Of a stretch of DNA of 59,071 nucleotides, positions 1-8,032 are shown piece by piece. Position numbers and translations under genes: made by a program. The notes below the pieces were generated by a model. The model was not told where the DNA came from, made no database searches, and was given only the letters and a program-made list of their open reading frames with translations. Within the stretch, counting starts at the first letter, position 1, and each line of letters begins with the position of its first letter. Source of the stretch: Streptomyces sp. Ncost-T10-10d (GTDB lineage Bacteria; Actinomycetota; Actinomycetes; Streptomycetales; Streptomycetaceae); assembly GCF_900091955.1 (NCBI RefSeq), contig NZ_FMDF01000048.1:1-59071 (forward strand), read 5' to 3'.

Positions 1-1287
1 TCGGTGGCGTTCAGCCCCGACGGTCACACTCTGGCGGTCGGCAGCGCCGACCACACCATCCATCTGTGGAACGTCACCCACCCCACGGCCATCGGCCCTC
101 TGGGCCGGCCGCTGACCGGGCCCGGCAACGCGGTCACCGACGTGGTGTTCAGCCCCGACAGCCGCACCCTCGCCGCCGGGAACACCGACGGCAACGTCGA
201 TCTGTGGAATCTGCCGCCTACCCGGATCATCGGCGCCGGCGGCAATGTGGCAACCGTGGCCTTCAGCCCCGACGGACGCACCCTTGCCGCAGGAAACCAG
301 AACAAGACCGTCTCCCTGTGGAACACCGCCGACCCCAACCACCCCGCTCCCCGAGGTGATCCGCTCACCGGCGCCAAGGGCGCGGTCGACGCCGTGGCGT
401 TCAGCCCGGACGGCCGCACACTGGCCGCCGGCGACAGCGGTGGCAACGTCACGTTGTGGAACACCGCCGACCCCAACCACCCCGTTCGGCTTCCTGAGAC
501 CCTCACCGGAGCGAACGGGCTCATCTTCTCCCTGGTGTTCAGCCCCGACGGCCACACCCTGGCCGCGGCCGGCGACGACGAGGTGCATGGCAGCATCGCC
601 CTGTGGGATGTCAGCGACCCCGCACACCCCGAATCCGGGCCCGGCATCGCCAACTCACACACGAAGTCCGTCGAATCCCTGGCGTTCAGCCGCGACGGCA
701 CGATGCTGGCGGCCGGCGGCGACGGCAGCAACGGCGAGGTCGGACTGTGGAGTATGACGGACCCCGGGGTCCGCATCGGGGAGCCGATCAAGCAGCCGGC
801 CACCACCAGCACCTGGGTGGCGTTCAGCCCGGACGGCCGCACGCTCGCCACCGGGAACAGCCGCGGCACCGTCACCCTGTGGAATGCCACCGACCCCCAC
901 CACCTCACGCGCAGGGGCAGCCCCCTGACCGTGCCCGGCGGCAGCCTGTGGTCGGTGGCGTTCAGCCCGGACGGGCACACCCTCGCAGCGGCCGGCCACA
1001 CCGACAACGGCACCATCAACCTGTGGAACGTCACCGACCCCGACCACCCCACCGCCATCGGCCGGCCGCTGACCGTGGATACCGGATTCGTCGCCGTTCT
1101 GGCGTTCAGCCCGGACGGTCACACCCTGGCTGCCACCACCGACGACGGCGTGGCCACGCTCTGGGACCTGAACGTCGAGACCGCTGTCAGCCGCATCTGC
1201 GCTGCGAGCTCCGGCGCGCTGAGCCGACAGCAATGGAGCCGGTACGTTCCACAACTGCCGTACGACCCACCCTGTGTGACCACCTAG
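1..1287 (+). CDS. WD40 repeat protein, C-terminal part (5' end outside window)
   Basis: The reading frame is open at the first base, so the true start lies upstream. The visible 428 residues hold nine WD40 blades, each with the core V/L-x-FSPDGxTLAAG ending in LW(N/D), separated by short linkers such as ADPNHP. The tail after the last blade has the W-x-RYVPxLPYxPPC pattern often seen at the end of actinobacterial WD40 proteins whose N-terminus carries an NTPase or kinase domain; that N-terminal domain is an inference because it is not in the window. The propeller is a protein-binding scaffold and does not itself show a catalytic function. Blade sequences are very similar, as expected from recent internal duplication. 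Confidence 0.85.
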   Translation, partial: SVAFSPDGHTLAVGSADHTIHLWNVTHPTAIGPLGRPLTGPGNAVTDVVFSPDSRTLAAGNTDGNVDLWNLPPTRIIGAGGNVATVAFSPDGRTLAAGNQNKTVSLWNTADPNHPAPRGDPLTGAKGAVDAVAFSPDGRTLAAGDSGGNVTLWNTADPNHPVRLPETLTGANGLIFSLVFSPDGHTLAAAGDDEVHGSIALWDVSDPAHPESGPGIANSHTKSVESLAFSRDGTMLAAGGDGSNGEVGLWSMTDPGVRIGEPIKQPATTSTWVAFSPDGRTLATGNSRGTVTLWNATDPHHLTRRGSPLTVPGGSLWSVAFSPDGHTLAAAGHTDNGTINLWNVTDPDHPTAIGRPLTVDTGFVAVLAFSPDGHTLAATTDDGVATLWDLNVETAVSRICAASSGALSRQQWSRYVPQLPYDPPCVTT

Positions 1288-1310
1288 TAGGGCCTGGCCA
1301 GGTTGATATC

Positions 1311-1838
1311 GGCTCTGGCATGTTGCGGTGACAGATGGGGCAGGCGCCGGTCCAGGCCGCGAGGAGTAACTGCAGTTCGCGGGTGACCTGGTAGAGGCTC
1401 AGGCCGGCGCCGTCTCCTTTCGGGACCGGGTGATGCGCTGGAGGGTGCAGAAGGCGCGGGCGGCGGAGACGAGGGTGACGTGGTGGTGCCAGCCTCTCCG
1501 GGTGCGGCCTTCGAAGTGGGCCAGGCCCAGGGCCTGTTTTTCCGGGCCGGCTCGGGATAGACGGGGGCTGGGGCCGGGGACCACGGCCGCCGTAGGGCGG
1601 GGTGTGCGGCAGTGCTTCTTCCGGGTGGGCGGTGGTCGTGGTGGAGATGCCCACCACGTAGTCGAGTCCGCGTTCTTCCAGGCCCAGCCGGAAAGCTGCC
1701 GTGTCTCCGTAACCGCCGTCGGCGACGGTGAGGGGGATGTCGATGCCTCACGATCGCGTCTCGTCGATCATGTCCAGGGCCAGCTGCCACCTTTCGGCAT
1801 GGCCGACCTCGACAGGAATGCCACCGTAACGCTCCGAG
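1311..1838 (-). pseudogene. IS701-family transposase remnant
   Basis: Translating the minus strand in pieces gives recognisable IS701-type DDE transposase segments: WQLALDMIDET, a stop codon (forward TCA at 1748-1750), GIDIPLTVADGGYGD with the conserved aspartates, ERGLDYVVGISTTTTAHP, then after a jump ALGLAHFEGRTRRGWHHHVT (about 1500-1545) and LYQVTRELQLLLAAWTG (about 1350-1400). The part between the TTTAHP block and the ALGLAHFEG block is far too short, so the middle of the gene is deleted, and at least two frame changes and one stop are present. The N-terminal third is missing. No terminal inverted repeats could be assigned. The remnant lies directly downstream of the WD40 gene and cannot be active. 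Confidence 0.8.
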
Positions 1839-1871
1839 CCCCCGCCGGATGTCCGGCAGGGGCTTGTCGTG

Positions 1872-2969
1872 TCAGACGGCGCTGAGATACTGGTCGGGCT
1901 TGTGGACCTCGCCGCCCAGTTCGCGCGCCGCGTGCTGCGCCCACGACGGGCTCCGCAGCAGTTCGCGCCCGAGGAGAACCGCGTCCGCCCGGCCCTCTGT
2001 GATGATCTTCTCGGCCTGCTGCGGGTCGGTGATCAGACCCACGGCCGCCACGGGGAGCGAGGTCTCCGCCTTGACCCGCTCGGCGAAGGGAACCTGATAT
2101 CCCGGCCCCGTCTCGATGCGGGCGCGCGGGGCGTTTCCGCCGCTGGAGACGTCCAGCAGGTCGACACCGTGGGCCTGGAGCTCCCTCGCCAGTCGTACGG
2201 TCTCGTCGACGGTCCAGCCCTCGCGCTCGTCCTCGTCGTTCTCCGTGAGCCAGTCCGTCGCGGAGATCCGGAAGAGGACGGGCAGTTCCTCCGGCCAGAC
2301 CTCGCGCACCGCGTCGACGACCTGCAGCGCGAAACGGATGCGGTTCTCGAAGCTGCCGCCGTACTCGTCGTCACGCCGGTTGCTGTGCGGGGAGAGGAAC
2401 TGTCCGATGAGATATCCGTGGGCTCCGTGCACCTCGACAACCTGGAAGCCCGCGTCGAGCGCGCGGCGGGCTGCCTCGCGAAACCCGCTGACGACGCCCT
2501 GGATCTCGTCCACGGTCAGCTCGTGCGGCACGGGGTGACCGTCGTCGAACGGCAGCGGACTGGGGGCGACGGGCGTCCATCCGTGCGCATCCGCCCCGAC
2601 GGGACCGCCACCCATCCAGGGGGCAGCCGTCGACGCCTTGCGACCGGCATGCGCGAGCTGGATGCCGGGTACCGATCCCTGCCCCTTGATGAAGTCCGTG
2701 ATCCGGCGGAGAGCGGCCACCTGGGTGTCGTTCCAGATGCCGAGGTCTGCCGGGCTGATCCGACCCTCGGGGCTGACGGCTGTCGCCTCGGCGAGGACGA
2801 GTCCGGTGCCGCCGACGGCGCGCGCCGCGAGGTGGGCGAAGTGCCAGTCGGTCGCGACGCCCGCGTTCGGCCCCACAGGTTCGGCGCTGTACTGGCACAT
2901 GGGCGCCATCCACACCCGGTTGGGGATGACGAGCGACCGCAGGGTGTAGGGCTCGAAGAGGGCACTCAC
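1872..2969 (-). CDS. Old Yellow Enzyme family NADH:flavin oxidoreductase (YqjM/NamA-like)
   Basis: This 365-residue FMN enzyme belongs to the OYE class that reduces activated C=C bonds (enones, nitro compounds) with NAD(P)H. Visible motifs are APMCQYS near residue 25, where the cysteine matches the redox-tuning Cys of YqjM, QLAHAGRK, the HGAHGYLIGQFLSP block with the following NRRDDEYGGSxENRxRF stretch, and the C-terminal phosphate-binding region (RADAVLLGRELLRSP). Length is normal for the YqjM branch. The start is GTG with GGAG a few bases upstream. The promoter contains a perfect 8-bp inverted repeat (3004-3025), so control by a dedicated repressor is likely. The natural substrate cannot be told from sequence. 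Confidence 0.93.
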   Translation of the reverse strand: MSALFEPYTLRSLVIPNRVWMAPMCQYSAEPVGPNAGVATDWHFAHLAARAVGGTGLVLAEATAVSPEGRISPADLGIWNDTQVAALRRITDFIKGQGSVPGIQLAHAGRKASTAAPWMGGGPVGADAHGWTPVAPSPLPFDDGHPVPHELTVDEIQGVVSGFREAARRALDAGFQVVEVHGAHGYLIGQFLSPHSNRRDDEYGGSFENRIRFALQVVDAVREVWPEELPVLFRISATDWLTENDEDEREGWTVDETVRLARELQAHGVDLLDVSSGGNAPRARIETGPGYQVPFAERVKAETSLPVAAVGLITDPQQAEKIITEGRADAVLLGRELLRSPSWAQHAARELGGEVHKPDQYLSAV

Positions 2970-3003
2970 GTCGGACTCCGTTTCGACGGTACGAAAGAAT
3001 CGT

Positions 3004-3025
3004 TAGTACGATACATCTCGTACTA
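3004..3025. promoter_or_regulatory. palindromic operator upstream of the OYE reductase
   Basis: TAGTACGA and TCGTACTA are perfect inverted repeats separated by six bases. They lie 35 to 56 bases upstream of the GTG start of the OYE gene. Further GTACGA/TCGTAC half sites flank them (about 2989-2994 and 3053-3057). The local DNA is much more AT-rich than its surroundings, as expected for a promoter. A MarR-, HxlR- or TetR-type repressor is the likely binder, but none is encoded next to it. Confidence 0.7.
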
Positions 3026-3073
3026 CTACAGTCGTCAAATTACGATGCCCTTCGTACAAGGGCGTGGGCATGG

Positions 3074-3118
3074 GTGAGGCCCATTCCCGGTCCGTTTCCG
3101 GCCGGGAATGGGCCTCAC
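3074..3118 (-). terminator. strong hairpin terminator
   Basis: A perfect 17-bp inverted repeat (3074-3090 pairs with 3102-3118) with an 11-base loop lies 26 bases beyond the stop of the minus-strand gene ending at 3144. It probably terminates that transcript before the OYE promoter. Confidence 0.8.
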
Positions 3119-3143
3119 GCGCCGCTGGGCGGCCGTATGCGGG

Positions 3144-3524
3144 CTATCCGCGCCGCCTCAGTGTGATCTCGGCGTCCGCGTCGTAACCCTGGGTCCAACT
3201 GCGTCCGGCGCCCGACTTCCAGGTGACATGGGCGGTGGTGCCGTCGGTCCTGACGCCCTCCACCGTCATGGCCCGGTCGCCGTCCCGTACATCCCCTCGA
3301 CGCAGTTCGCGCGCCTTGACGGTGACGGGTTCCGCCGACTGCGCACTCTCGGCCTCGTCCGCCGCGAGGGCGAGTGCCGCCGCCAGTTCCCGGGCGCGGG
3401 CGGGGGTGCAGATCACAGTGAACTCTCCCGACGGTGCCACGCCCCGGACCTCGACTCCCGCCCCGACGGGGGTCACCTCCAGGGTCGCGACGTGTCCGTC
3501 GCGGTCCTCGATCCCACTCGCCAT
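3144..3524 (-). CDS. hypothetical protein, 126 aa
   Basis: The ATG start follows GGGGAG at good spacing, and codon use is typical of the region, so this is probably a real gene. The protein is soluble, with no signal peptide or membrane segment. The N-terminal half looks like a small beta-rich domain (residues about 8-45) followed by an Ala/Glu helix (RARELAAALALAADEAES) and a C-terminal strand region with several aromatic residues (WKSGAGRSWTQGYD). I do not recognise the family. It is followed by a strong terminator and looks monocistronic. Confidence 0.65.
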   Translation of the reverse strand: MASGIEDRDGHVATLEVTPVGAGVEVRGVAPSGEFTVICTPARARELAAALALAADEAESAQSAEPVTVKARELRRGDVRDGDRAMTVEGVRTDGTTAHVTWKSGAGRSWTQGYDADAEITLRRRG

Positions 3525-3560
3525 CGCTCTGTTCTCCCCTTGCCCGATACGCCCTTCGGC

Positions 3561-3826
3561 TCAGTGCAGCCGGAGGCTCTCCGGCGGGCCCAGATGGCTG
3601 GGCTTGAGGCCGCCGATGTCGACCACCAGGTTCTGCAGCACCACCGTCGGGTCGACCATCCAGAATCTCAGCACATGGACTCCGGGCCGGCCGATCCGGT
3701 GCACCGTACTGGTGACGTTGACGTTGTCCGAGGTGTTGCGGGCCCACTGGACGTTCATCGTGCCGTCGTCGGAACCCGTCACCGCCGTGACGTTCACCGT
3801 CTGCGGTGCGTCGTCCCAGTCGCAAC
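3561..3826 (-). pseudogene. C-terminal remnant of a glycoside hydrolase (GH115-like)
   Basis: The minus-strand reading frame gives about 88 residues ending in WMVDPTVVLQNLVVDIGG followed by LKPSHLGPPES, a tail characteristic of large secreted or cytosolic glycoside hydrolases, especially GH115-type alpha-glucuronidases. Everything upstream, including the whole catalytic region (normally 800 or more residues), is absent. The similarity breaks off near 3826, exactly where plus-strand similarity to a LacI-family effector domain begins. I infer a deletion that removed the 5' parts of two divergent genes. There is no proper start, so it is not expected to be expressed. Confidence 0.6.
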
Positions 3827-4440
3827 ATCCCGTACGCCGTGGTCGATCCGGCGGGCGACCCTGGTGACCACGTGCCGTCGGTCGGGACCACCAACTGGCA
3901 AGGCGGGCTGGCGGCCACCCGCCATCCGACCGGTCTCGGACACCGCCGGATCGGCGTCGTGAGTGGCCCGTCCCGCATGATGTGCAGCCGCGCCCGCGTC
4001 GACGGCTACCGGGCCGCGCTGGAGACCGCGGGCCTGCCCTTCGATCCGGAACTGATCCGGGAGGGCGAGTTCCGCCACGAGGCCGGCTACGCGGCGAGCC
4101 TCGAACTTCTGCAACTGCCCGACCCGCCCATCGCCTTGTTCGCGGGCAATGATCTCCAGGCCCTCGGCATCTACGAGGCCGCCCGCGAACTGGGGCTGCG
4201 CATCCCGGAGGACCTGAGCGTCGTCGGGTTCGACGATCTGCCCCTCACCCGGTGGATCGGACCACCGATCGCCACGGTGCGCCGGCCGCTCGTCGAGATG
4301 GCCGAGACCGCCGCCCGCCTGGTCCTCGACCTCGGCCGGGGCGCCCGGCCCGCGACCACCCGGGGCGATCCGGCCGCGAAGCCGGTGGTCCGCAGCAGCA
4401 CCGCCGGGCCCCGCCGCCGACCCCTCCTGCCCGCACCCCG
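3827..4440 (+). pseudogene. C-terminal remnant of a LacI-family regulator
   Basis: From IPYAVVDPAGDPG onward the translation follows the ligand-binding half of LacI regulators: TNWQGGLAATRH, GHRRIGVVSGPSRMMCSRAR, DGYRAALETAG, ALFAGNDLQALG and IPEDLSVVGFDDLPLTRW. The helix-turn-helix and the first part of the effector domain, about 170 residues, are missing. The frame continues open far past the expected end (VVRSSTAG, about 4400) without a stop, so the 3' end is also altered. It sits head-on against a glycoside hydrolase remnant that would have been its divergent target. Such regulators normally bind a sugar and an AAGCGCTT-centred operator; one such site survives at 5787-5803. Confidence 0.75.
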
Positions 4441-4508
4441 CTCACCCGTTCCGACCTGCACTTCTATTCCGTTGCAGGCCGGACGGGAGCCGCGTACCGT
4501 CCCCCGTC

Positions 4509-5051
4509 ATGACGACCCCCACCCTGCACACTGGGCGGCTGCTCCTGGAGCCGTACACACCCGCGGACGAGGACGGCTTCGTGGCGCTCTTCCAGGACGC
4601 CCGGGTGTCCCGGTGGATAGGCGACGGACCCTGCACGGAGGCCGAGGACCGCGCCCTGTTCGGGCGGGTCTTCAGCAAGGTGTACGCACAGGGGCTCTTC
4701 GACGTATGGGCCGTACGACAGAGCGGCCGTCTGGTCGGCCATGCGGAGATCAAGCCCTCCCCGTCCCCGGACGTGGACGGCCACGAGATCGTCTACGCCC
4801 TGGCTCCGGCCGTATGGGGACAGGGGTTCGGCACCGAGATCGCGCAGACACTGACGTCGTACGGGTTCGACGTTCTCGGGCTCACCGAGGTGCATGCGAC
4901 GGTGGCCGCCGAGAACACGGCGTCGCTGGCGCTGCTGGGCCGGATCGGCTTCCGGCACGTCAGGGACACGGTGGAGGACGACGGCAGCACGACCCGGGTC
5001 CTGACGCGCTCCGCCTGCGCCGGCATCGCCGGGGCGGATCAGCCGCGGTAG
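4509..5051 (+). CDS. GNAT family N-acetyltransferase (RimJ/RimL type)
   Basis: The 180-residue protein begins TLHTGRLLLEPYTPAD, the usual opening of RimJ/RimL-type acetyltransferases, and has the acetyl-CoA binding motif A in VWGQGFGTEIAQTLTSYGF (about residues 100-118) followed by motif B (AENTASLALLGRIGF). It probably transfers acetyl from acetyl-CoA to an amine on a protein or small molecule; the target is unknown. No clear ribosome binding site precedes the ATG, so translation may be leaderless or weak. Its 3' end overlaps the convergent cupin gene by 13 bases. Confidence 0.9.
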   Translation: MTTPTLHTGRLLLEPYTPADEDGFVALFQDARVSRWIGDGPCTEAEDRALFGRVFSKVYAQGLFDVWAVRQSGRLVGHAEIKPSPSPDVDGHEIVYALAPAVWGQGFGTEIAQTLTSYGFDVLGLTEVHATVAAENTASLALLGRIGFRHVRDTVEDDGSTTRVLTRSACAGIAGADQPR

Positions 5052-5755
5052 ACGTCCAGACGGCCGCACATGCCGAACCTTCCGTACGCGGAGGGCTGTT
5101 CGGCGTGCACACAGGCGTCGGCGAGGTATCCGCCGTCACCGCGCGCCAGAGCGTCGAGCTGTCCGCCGGTCACCTCGGAAGCGGCAGCGGCCCCCTTCTG
5201 CCAGCGCCCCCGCCAGTCCTCGGTCCTCGGGCGTACGAGTGCGGCGGCGGCCCGGTGGAAGTCGGCGAGCGGTTCGAGGTCACCCACCTCGGTGGCATGG
5301 CGCAGCGCGAGGAAGCCCTCGACGGCGAGATCACGGCGGACGCGGGCGGCCCGCTCCTGTTCCTCTTCGCAACCGTCGACGGGAAGGACGACCGCCGCCC
5401 GGTAGGCGTCGGGGTCCGCGAGGTGGCGGGGCGGCAGAGTGAGTACGGCGTCACCGGCCTCGGGCAGCCCGCTGTTCTCCATGAGGACGACGATGCGCAG
5501 CCCGTCCTCGTTGACCAGGCGGTGGATCGTACCCGGCGTGAACCAGACCAGGGCACCCGGAGCCAGTGGCGTCTGCCGGAACCCCGACGCGGTGAGGGTC
5601 TGCACCGAGCCCGTGCCCCCGACCACCAGATACCCCTCGGAGCAGGTGAGGTGGAGATGCGGCGTCCCGCCCCGCAGGCCGTCCGCGGTGGGCCAGTCGT
5701 AGACCCGCAGGTGGGAGACGGCGACGGCACCGGGCAGCCCTTCGAAGGTCGGCAC
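5039..5755 (-). CDS. cupin domain-containing protein
   Basis: The 238-residue protein has an N-terminal cupin barrel. HLHLTCSEGYLVVGGTG supplies the first cupin motif and PGALVWFTPGTIHRLVN the second, with the histidines that would hold a metal. The C-terminal 110 residues are helical and charged (EEEQERAARVRRDLAVEGF) and I do not recognise them. Such proteins are often sugar-related isomerases or binding proteins; no activity can be assigned. The start is GTG with GAGGAG five bases upstream. A LacI-type operator core AAGCGCTT lies about 37 bases upstream, suggesting past or present sugar-responsive control. Confidence 0.8.
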   Translation of the reverse strand: MPTFEGLPGAVAVSHLRVYDWPTADGLRGGTPHLHLTCSEGYLVVGGTGSVQTLTASGFRQTPLAPGALVWFTPGTIHRLVNEDGLRIVVLMENSGLPEAGDAVLTLPPRHLADPDAYRAAVVLPVDGCEEEQERAARVRRDLAVEGFLALRHATEVGDLEPLADFHRAAAALVRPRTEDWRGRWQKGAAAASEVTGGQLDALARGDGGYLADACVHAEQPSAYGRFGMCGRLDVYRG

Positions 5756-5786
5756 AGCTACTCCTCGGTCTCTCTGCGTCGGCGCT

Positions 5787-5803
5787 GCGGCAAGCGCTTT
5801 CTA
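5787..5803. promoter_or_regulatory. LacI-type operator core upstream of the cupin gene
   Basis: GCAAGCGCTTTC contains the self-complementary core AAGCGCTT (5792-5799), the hallmark of many LacI/GalR-family operators. It is placed 32 to 48 bases upstream of the cupin start, where it could block the promoter. A truncated LacI regulator lies 1.4 kb away, so this may be an orphaned site. Confidence 0.45.
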
Positions 5804-5940
5804 CACCTGCTGCACCGTACCTTCGCCGACCGTGGAAGCAACAGGGGCCGGGAGGATCGGAGCTGCGCTGCGGGCCACTGTCAGTGGCGAGGTGCAGACT
5901 GGCCCGTATCCGACACAACGGCGTTTCGGGAGGTTCGGCC

Positions 5941-7029
5941 ATGACCGACGTACTACTCACCGTGGGTACCCGCAAGGGACTCTTCATCGGCCGCAGGCGC
6001 GGTGGCGCGTGGGAGTTCGACGGCCCGCATTTCAATGCCCAGGCGATCTATTCGATCGCCGTCGATACCCGCAGGCAGGTCCCCCGACTCCTGGTCGGCG
6101 GGGACAGCGCGCACTGGGGTCCCTCGGTCTTCCGCTCCGACGACCTGGGCAGCACCTGGGTCGAACCACAGCAACCGGCCGTGAAGTTCCCTCAGTTCAC
6201 CGAGGCATCGCTGGAGCGGGTCTGGCAGCTCCACCCGGCGGGCCCCGAGGCACCCGATGTCGTGTACGCGGGGACCGAGCCGGCGGCGCTGTTCCGGTCT
6301 CAGGACGGCGGGGTGTCCTTCGAACTGGTCCGCCCGCTGTGGGAGCATCCGACGCGGTCGAAGTGGGTGCCGGGCGGGGGCGGCGAGGGTCTGCACACGA
6401 TCCTCACAGACCCCAGGGATGCCCGGGCCGTGACGGTCGCGGTCTCCACGGCCGGCGTGTTCCGCACCAAGGACGGCGGCGCGAGCTGGGCTCCGTCGAA
6501 CAAGGGAGTGTCGGCGGTCTTCCTCCCCGACCCGGATCCGGAGTTCGGTCAGTGCGTCCACAAGGTGGCCCGGGATGCGGTCGATCCCGATCGGCTCTAC
6601 CTCCAGAACCACTGGGGAGTGTTCCGGAGCGACGACTCCGGGGACAACTGGACGGACATCGGCCGGGGCCTGCCCTCCGATTTCGGATTCGCCGCAGCAG
6701 CGCACCCGCACCGCGCGGACACGGCGTACCTCTTCCCCATCAACGCCGATGCCGACCGCGTGCCGGCCGAGCACCGCTGCCGGGTCTTCCGCACCGGCGA
6801 CGCGGGCAGCACCTGGGAGCCGCTGTCTGCGGGCCTGCCCGAGGAGACGCATTACGGCACGGTGCTGCGTGATGCGCTCTGTACGGACGATGCCGACCCG
6901 GCGGGCGTCTACTTCGGCAATCGCAACGGCGAGGTGTACGCGAGCGCGGACGACGGGGACAGCTGGCAGCAGCTCGCCTCGCACCTGCCGGACGTCCTCT
7001 GCGTCCGGGCGGCGGTCATCGGCACATGA
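5941..7029 (+). CDS. BNR/Asp-box repeat (sialidase-like fold) protein
   Basis: The ATG at 5941 has GGGAGG upstream and is preferred over an in-frame start at 5884. The 362-residue protein has no signal peptide and carries repeated Asp-box motifs (S-x-D-x-G-x-S/T-W): FRSDDLGSTW, FRTKDGGASW, FRSDDSGDNW, FRTGDAGSTW and YASADDGDSW. These mark a five- to six-bladed beta-propeller of the WD40/YVTN/BNR superfamily. The opening VLLTVGTRKGLFIG is typical of cytosolic members annotated as exo-alpha-sialidase-like. The catalytic residues of true sialidases are not evident, so enzymatic activity is uncertain. It is followed by a bidirectional terminator. Confidence 0.85.
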   Translation: MTDVLLTVGTRKGLFIGRRRGGAWEFDGPHFNAQAIYSIAVDTRRQVPRLLVGGDSAHWGPSVFRSDDLGSTWVEPQQPAVKFPQFTEASLERVWQLHPAGPEAPDVVYAGTEPAALFRSQDGGVSFELVRPLWEHPTRSKWVPGGGGEGLHTILTDPRDARAVTVAVSTAGVFRTKDGGASWAPSNKGVSAVFLPDPDPEFGQCVHKVARDAVDPDRLYLQNHWGVFRSDDSGDNWTDIGRGLPSDFGFAAAAHPHRADTAYLFPINADADRVPAEHRCRVFRTGDAGSTWEPLSAGLPEETHYGTVLRDALCTDDADPAGVYFGNRNGEVYASADDGDSWQQLASHLPDVLCVRAAVIGT

Positions 7030-7103
7030 CCGCGTCGCCGACAGCAGTGCGGCAGAGCCCACGTGATGCGTTGCGCGAGCTACTGCTCGGTGACCGTTAT
7101 GCA

Positions 7104-7132
7104 GCCGCCGCCGGTCCCGGACCGGCGGCGGC
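7104..7132. terminator. bidirectional terminator between convergent genes
   Basis: GCCGCCGCCGGT and its exact complement ACCGGCGGCGGC form a 12-bp stem with a 5-base loop between the convergent BNR gene and ung. Confidence 0.8.
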
Positions 7133-7138
7133 TTCGGC

Positions 7139-7816
7139 TCATGGCAGCTGCCAGTCCACCGGCTGGGCCCCCTGGCGGAGCAGGAGTTCATTGGTGCGGC
7201 TGAACGGGCGCGAGCCGAAGAAGCCGCGGTCCGCCGACATGGGCGAGGGGTGCGCGGACTCGATCGCCGGGAAGCCGTCGAGGAACGGCCGCAGATTACG
7301 GGCGTCGCGCCCCCACAGCACGGACACCAGGGGCTTGCCCCGCGCGGCCAGGGCCCGGATGGCCTGCTCGGTCACTTCTTCCCAGCCCTTGCCGCGGTGC
7401 GCGCCCGGTTTGCGGGGCGCCGTGGTGAGCGCCCTGTTCAGCAGCAGCACGCCCTGGCGCGTCCAGGGCGTCAGATCGCCGTTGGACGGTCGCGGAAGCC
7501 CCAGGTCCGTGTGCAGCTCCCGGAAGATGTTCTCCAGACTGCCGGGCAGCTGACGGACCTCGGGGGCCACGGAGAAGCTCAGCCCCATGGCCATCCCGGG
7601 TGTCGGGTAGGGGTCCTGACCGACGATCAGGACACGTACCTCGTCAAAGGGTTGCTGGAATGCGCGCAGAACGTTCGCGCCGGCCGGCAGATAAGTGCGG
7701 CCGGCTGCGACCTCCGCGCGGAGAAAATCGCCCATCGCGGCGACGCGTCCGGCCACAGGGGCCAGCGCCTCGGCCCAACCGGGCTCGACTACTTCATTCA
7801 ACGGTCGTGGTGCCAC
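7139..7816 (-). CDS. ung: uracil-DNA glycosylase, family 1
   Basis: This enzyme removes uracil from DNA and starts base-excision repair in the cytoplasm. The 225-residue length and motifs fit family 1: the water-activating loop GQDPYPTPG with the catalytic Asp68, the uracil-recognition region ([17 protein letters not shown]), and the minor-groove loop [11 protein letters not shown] near the C-terminus with the catalytic histidine. The start is GTG and I see no strong ribosome binding site. Streptomyces usually carry two ung genes, so this may not be the only copy in the genome. It is convergent with the BNR gene and divergent from the BadF-type kinase. Confidence 0.96.
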   Translation of the reverse strand: MAPRPLNEVVEPGWAEALAPVAGRVAAMGDFLRAEVAAGRTYLPAGANVLRAFQQPFDEVRVLIVGQDPYPTPGMAMGLSFSVAPEVRQLPGSLENIFRELHTDLGLPRPSNGDLTPWTRQGVLLLNRALTTAPRKPGAHRGKGWEEVTEQAIRALAARGKPLVSVLWGRDARNLRPFLDGFPAIESAHPSPMSADRGFFGSRPFSRTNELLLRQGAQPVDWQLP

Positions 7817-8032
7817 GAAGCATCACTCTACCGGCGTACTGGACCCGCTCCCCGCCGCCCTGTCGGCTTCCGCAGCCGCTCTTCTGCGCCCCGAAGTCCC
7901 GCGTCCGGGACTCGGGATAGGCTGCCGCCGTCATTCGTCTTCTCACCTCTTCTCTGTCTGGAGCCGGTCCATGAGGTCACGCAGGCGTTCGCCGGAAAGC
8001 GGCGGTGCTCATTGCGCCCGGTGGAGGCTGTC

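Noticed and set aside
1..1287. WD40 repeats considered as a DNA repeat array or CRISPR-like array
   Set aside because: The periodicity follows codons of a beta-propeller, with variable spacing and no constant direct repeat.
4440..5944. Continuation of the LacI frame as one 712-codon protein
   Set aside because: After about 4440 the translation is low-complexity and overlaps the GNAT gene and the antisense of the cupin gene; only the first part has LacI motifs.
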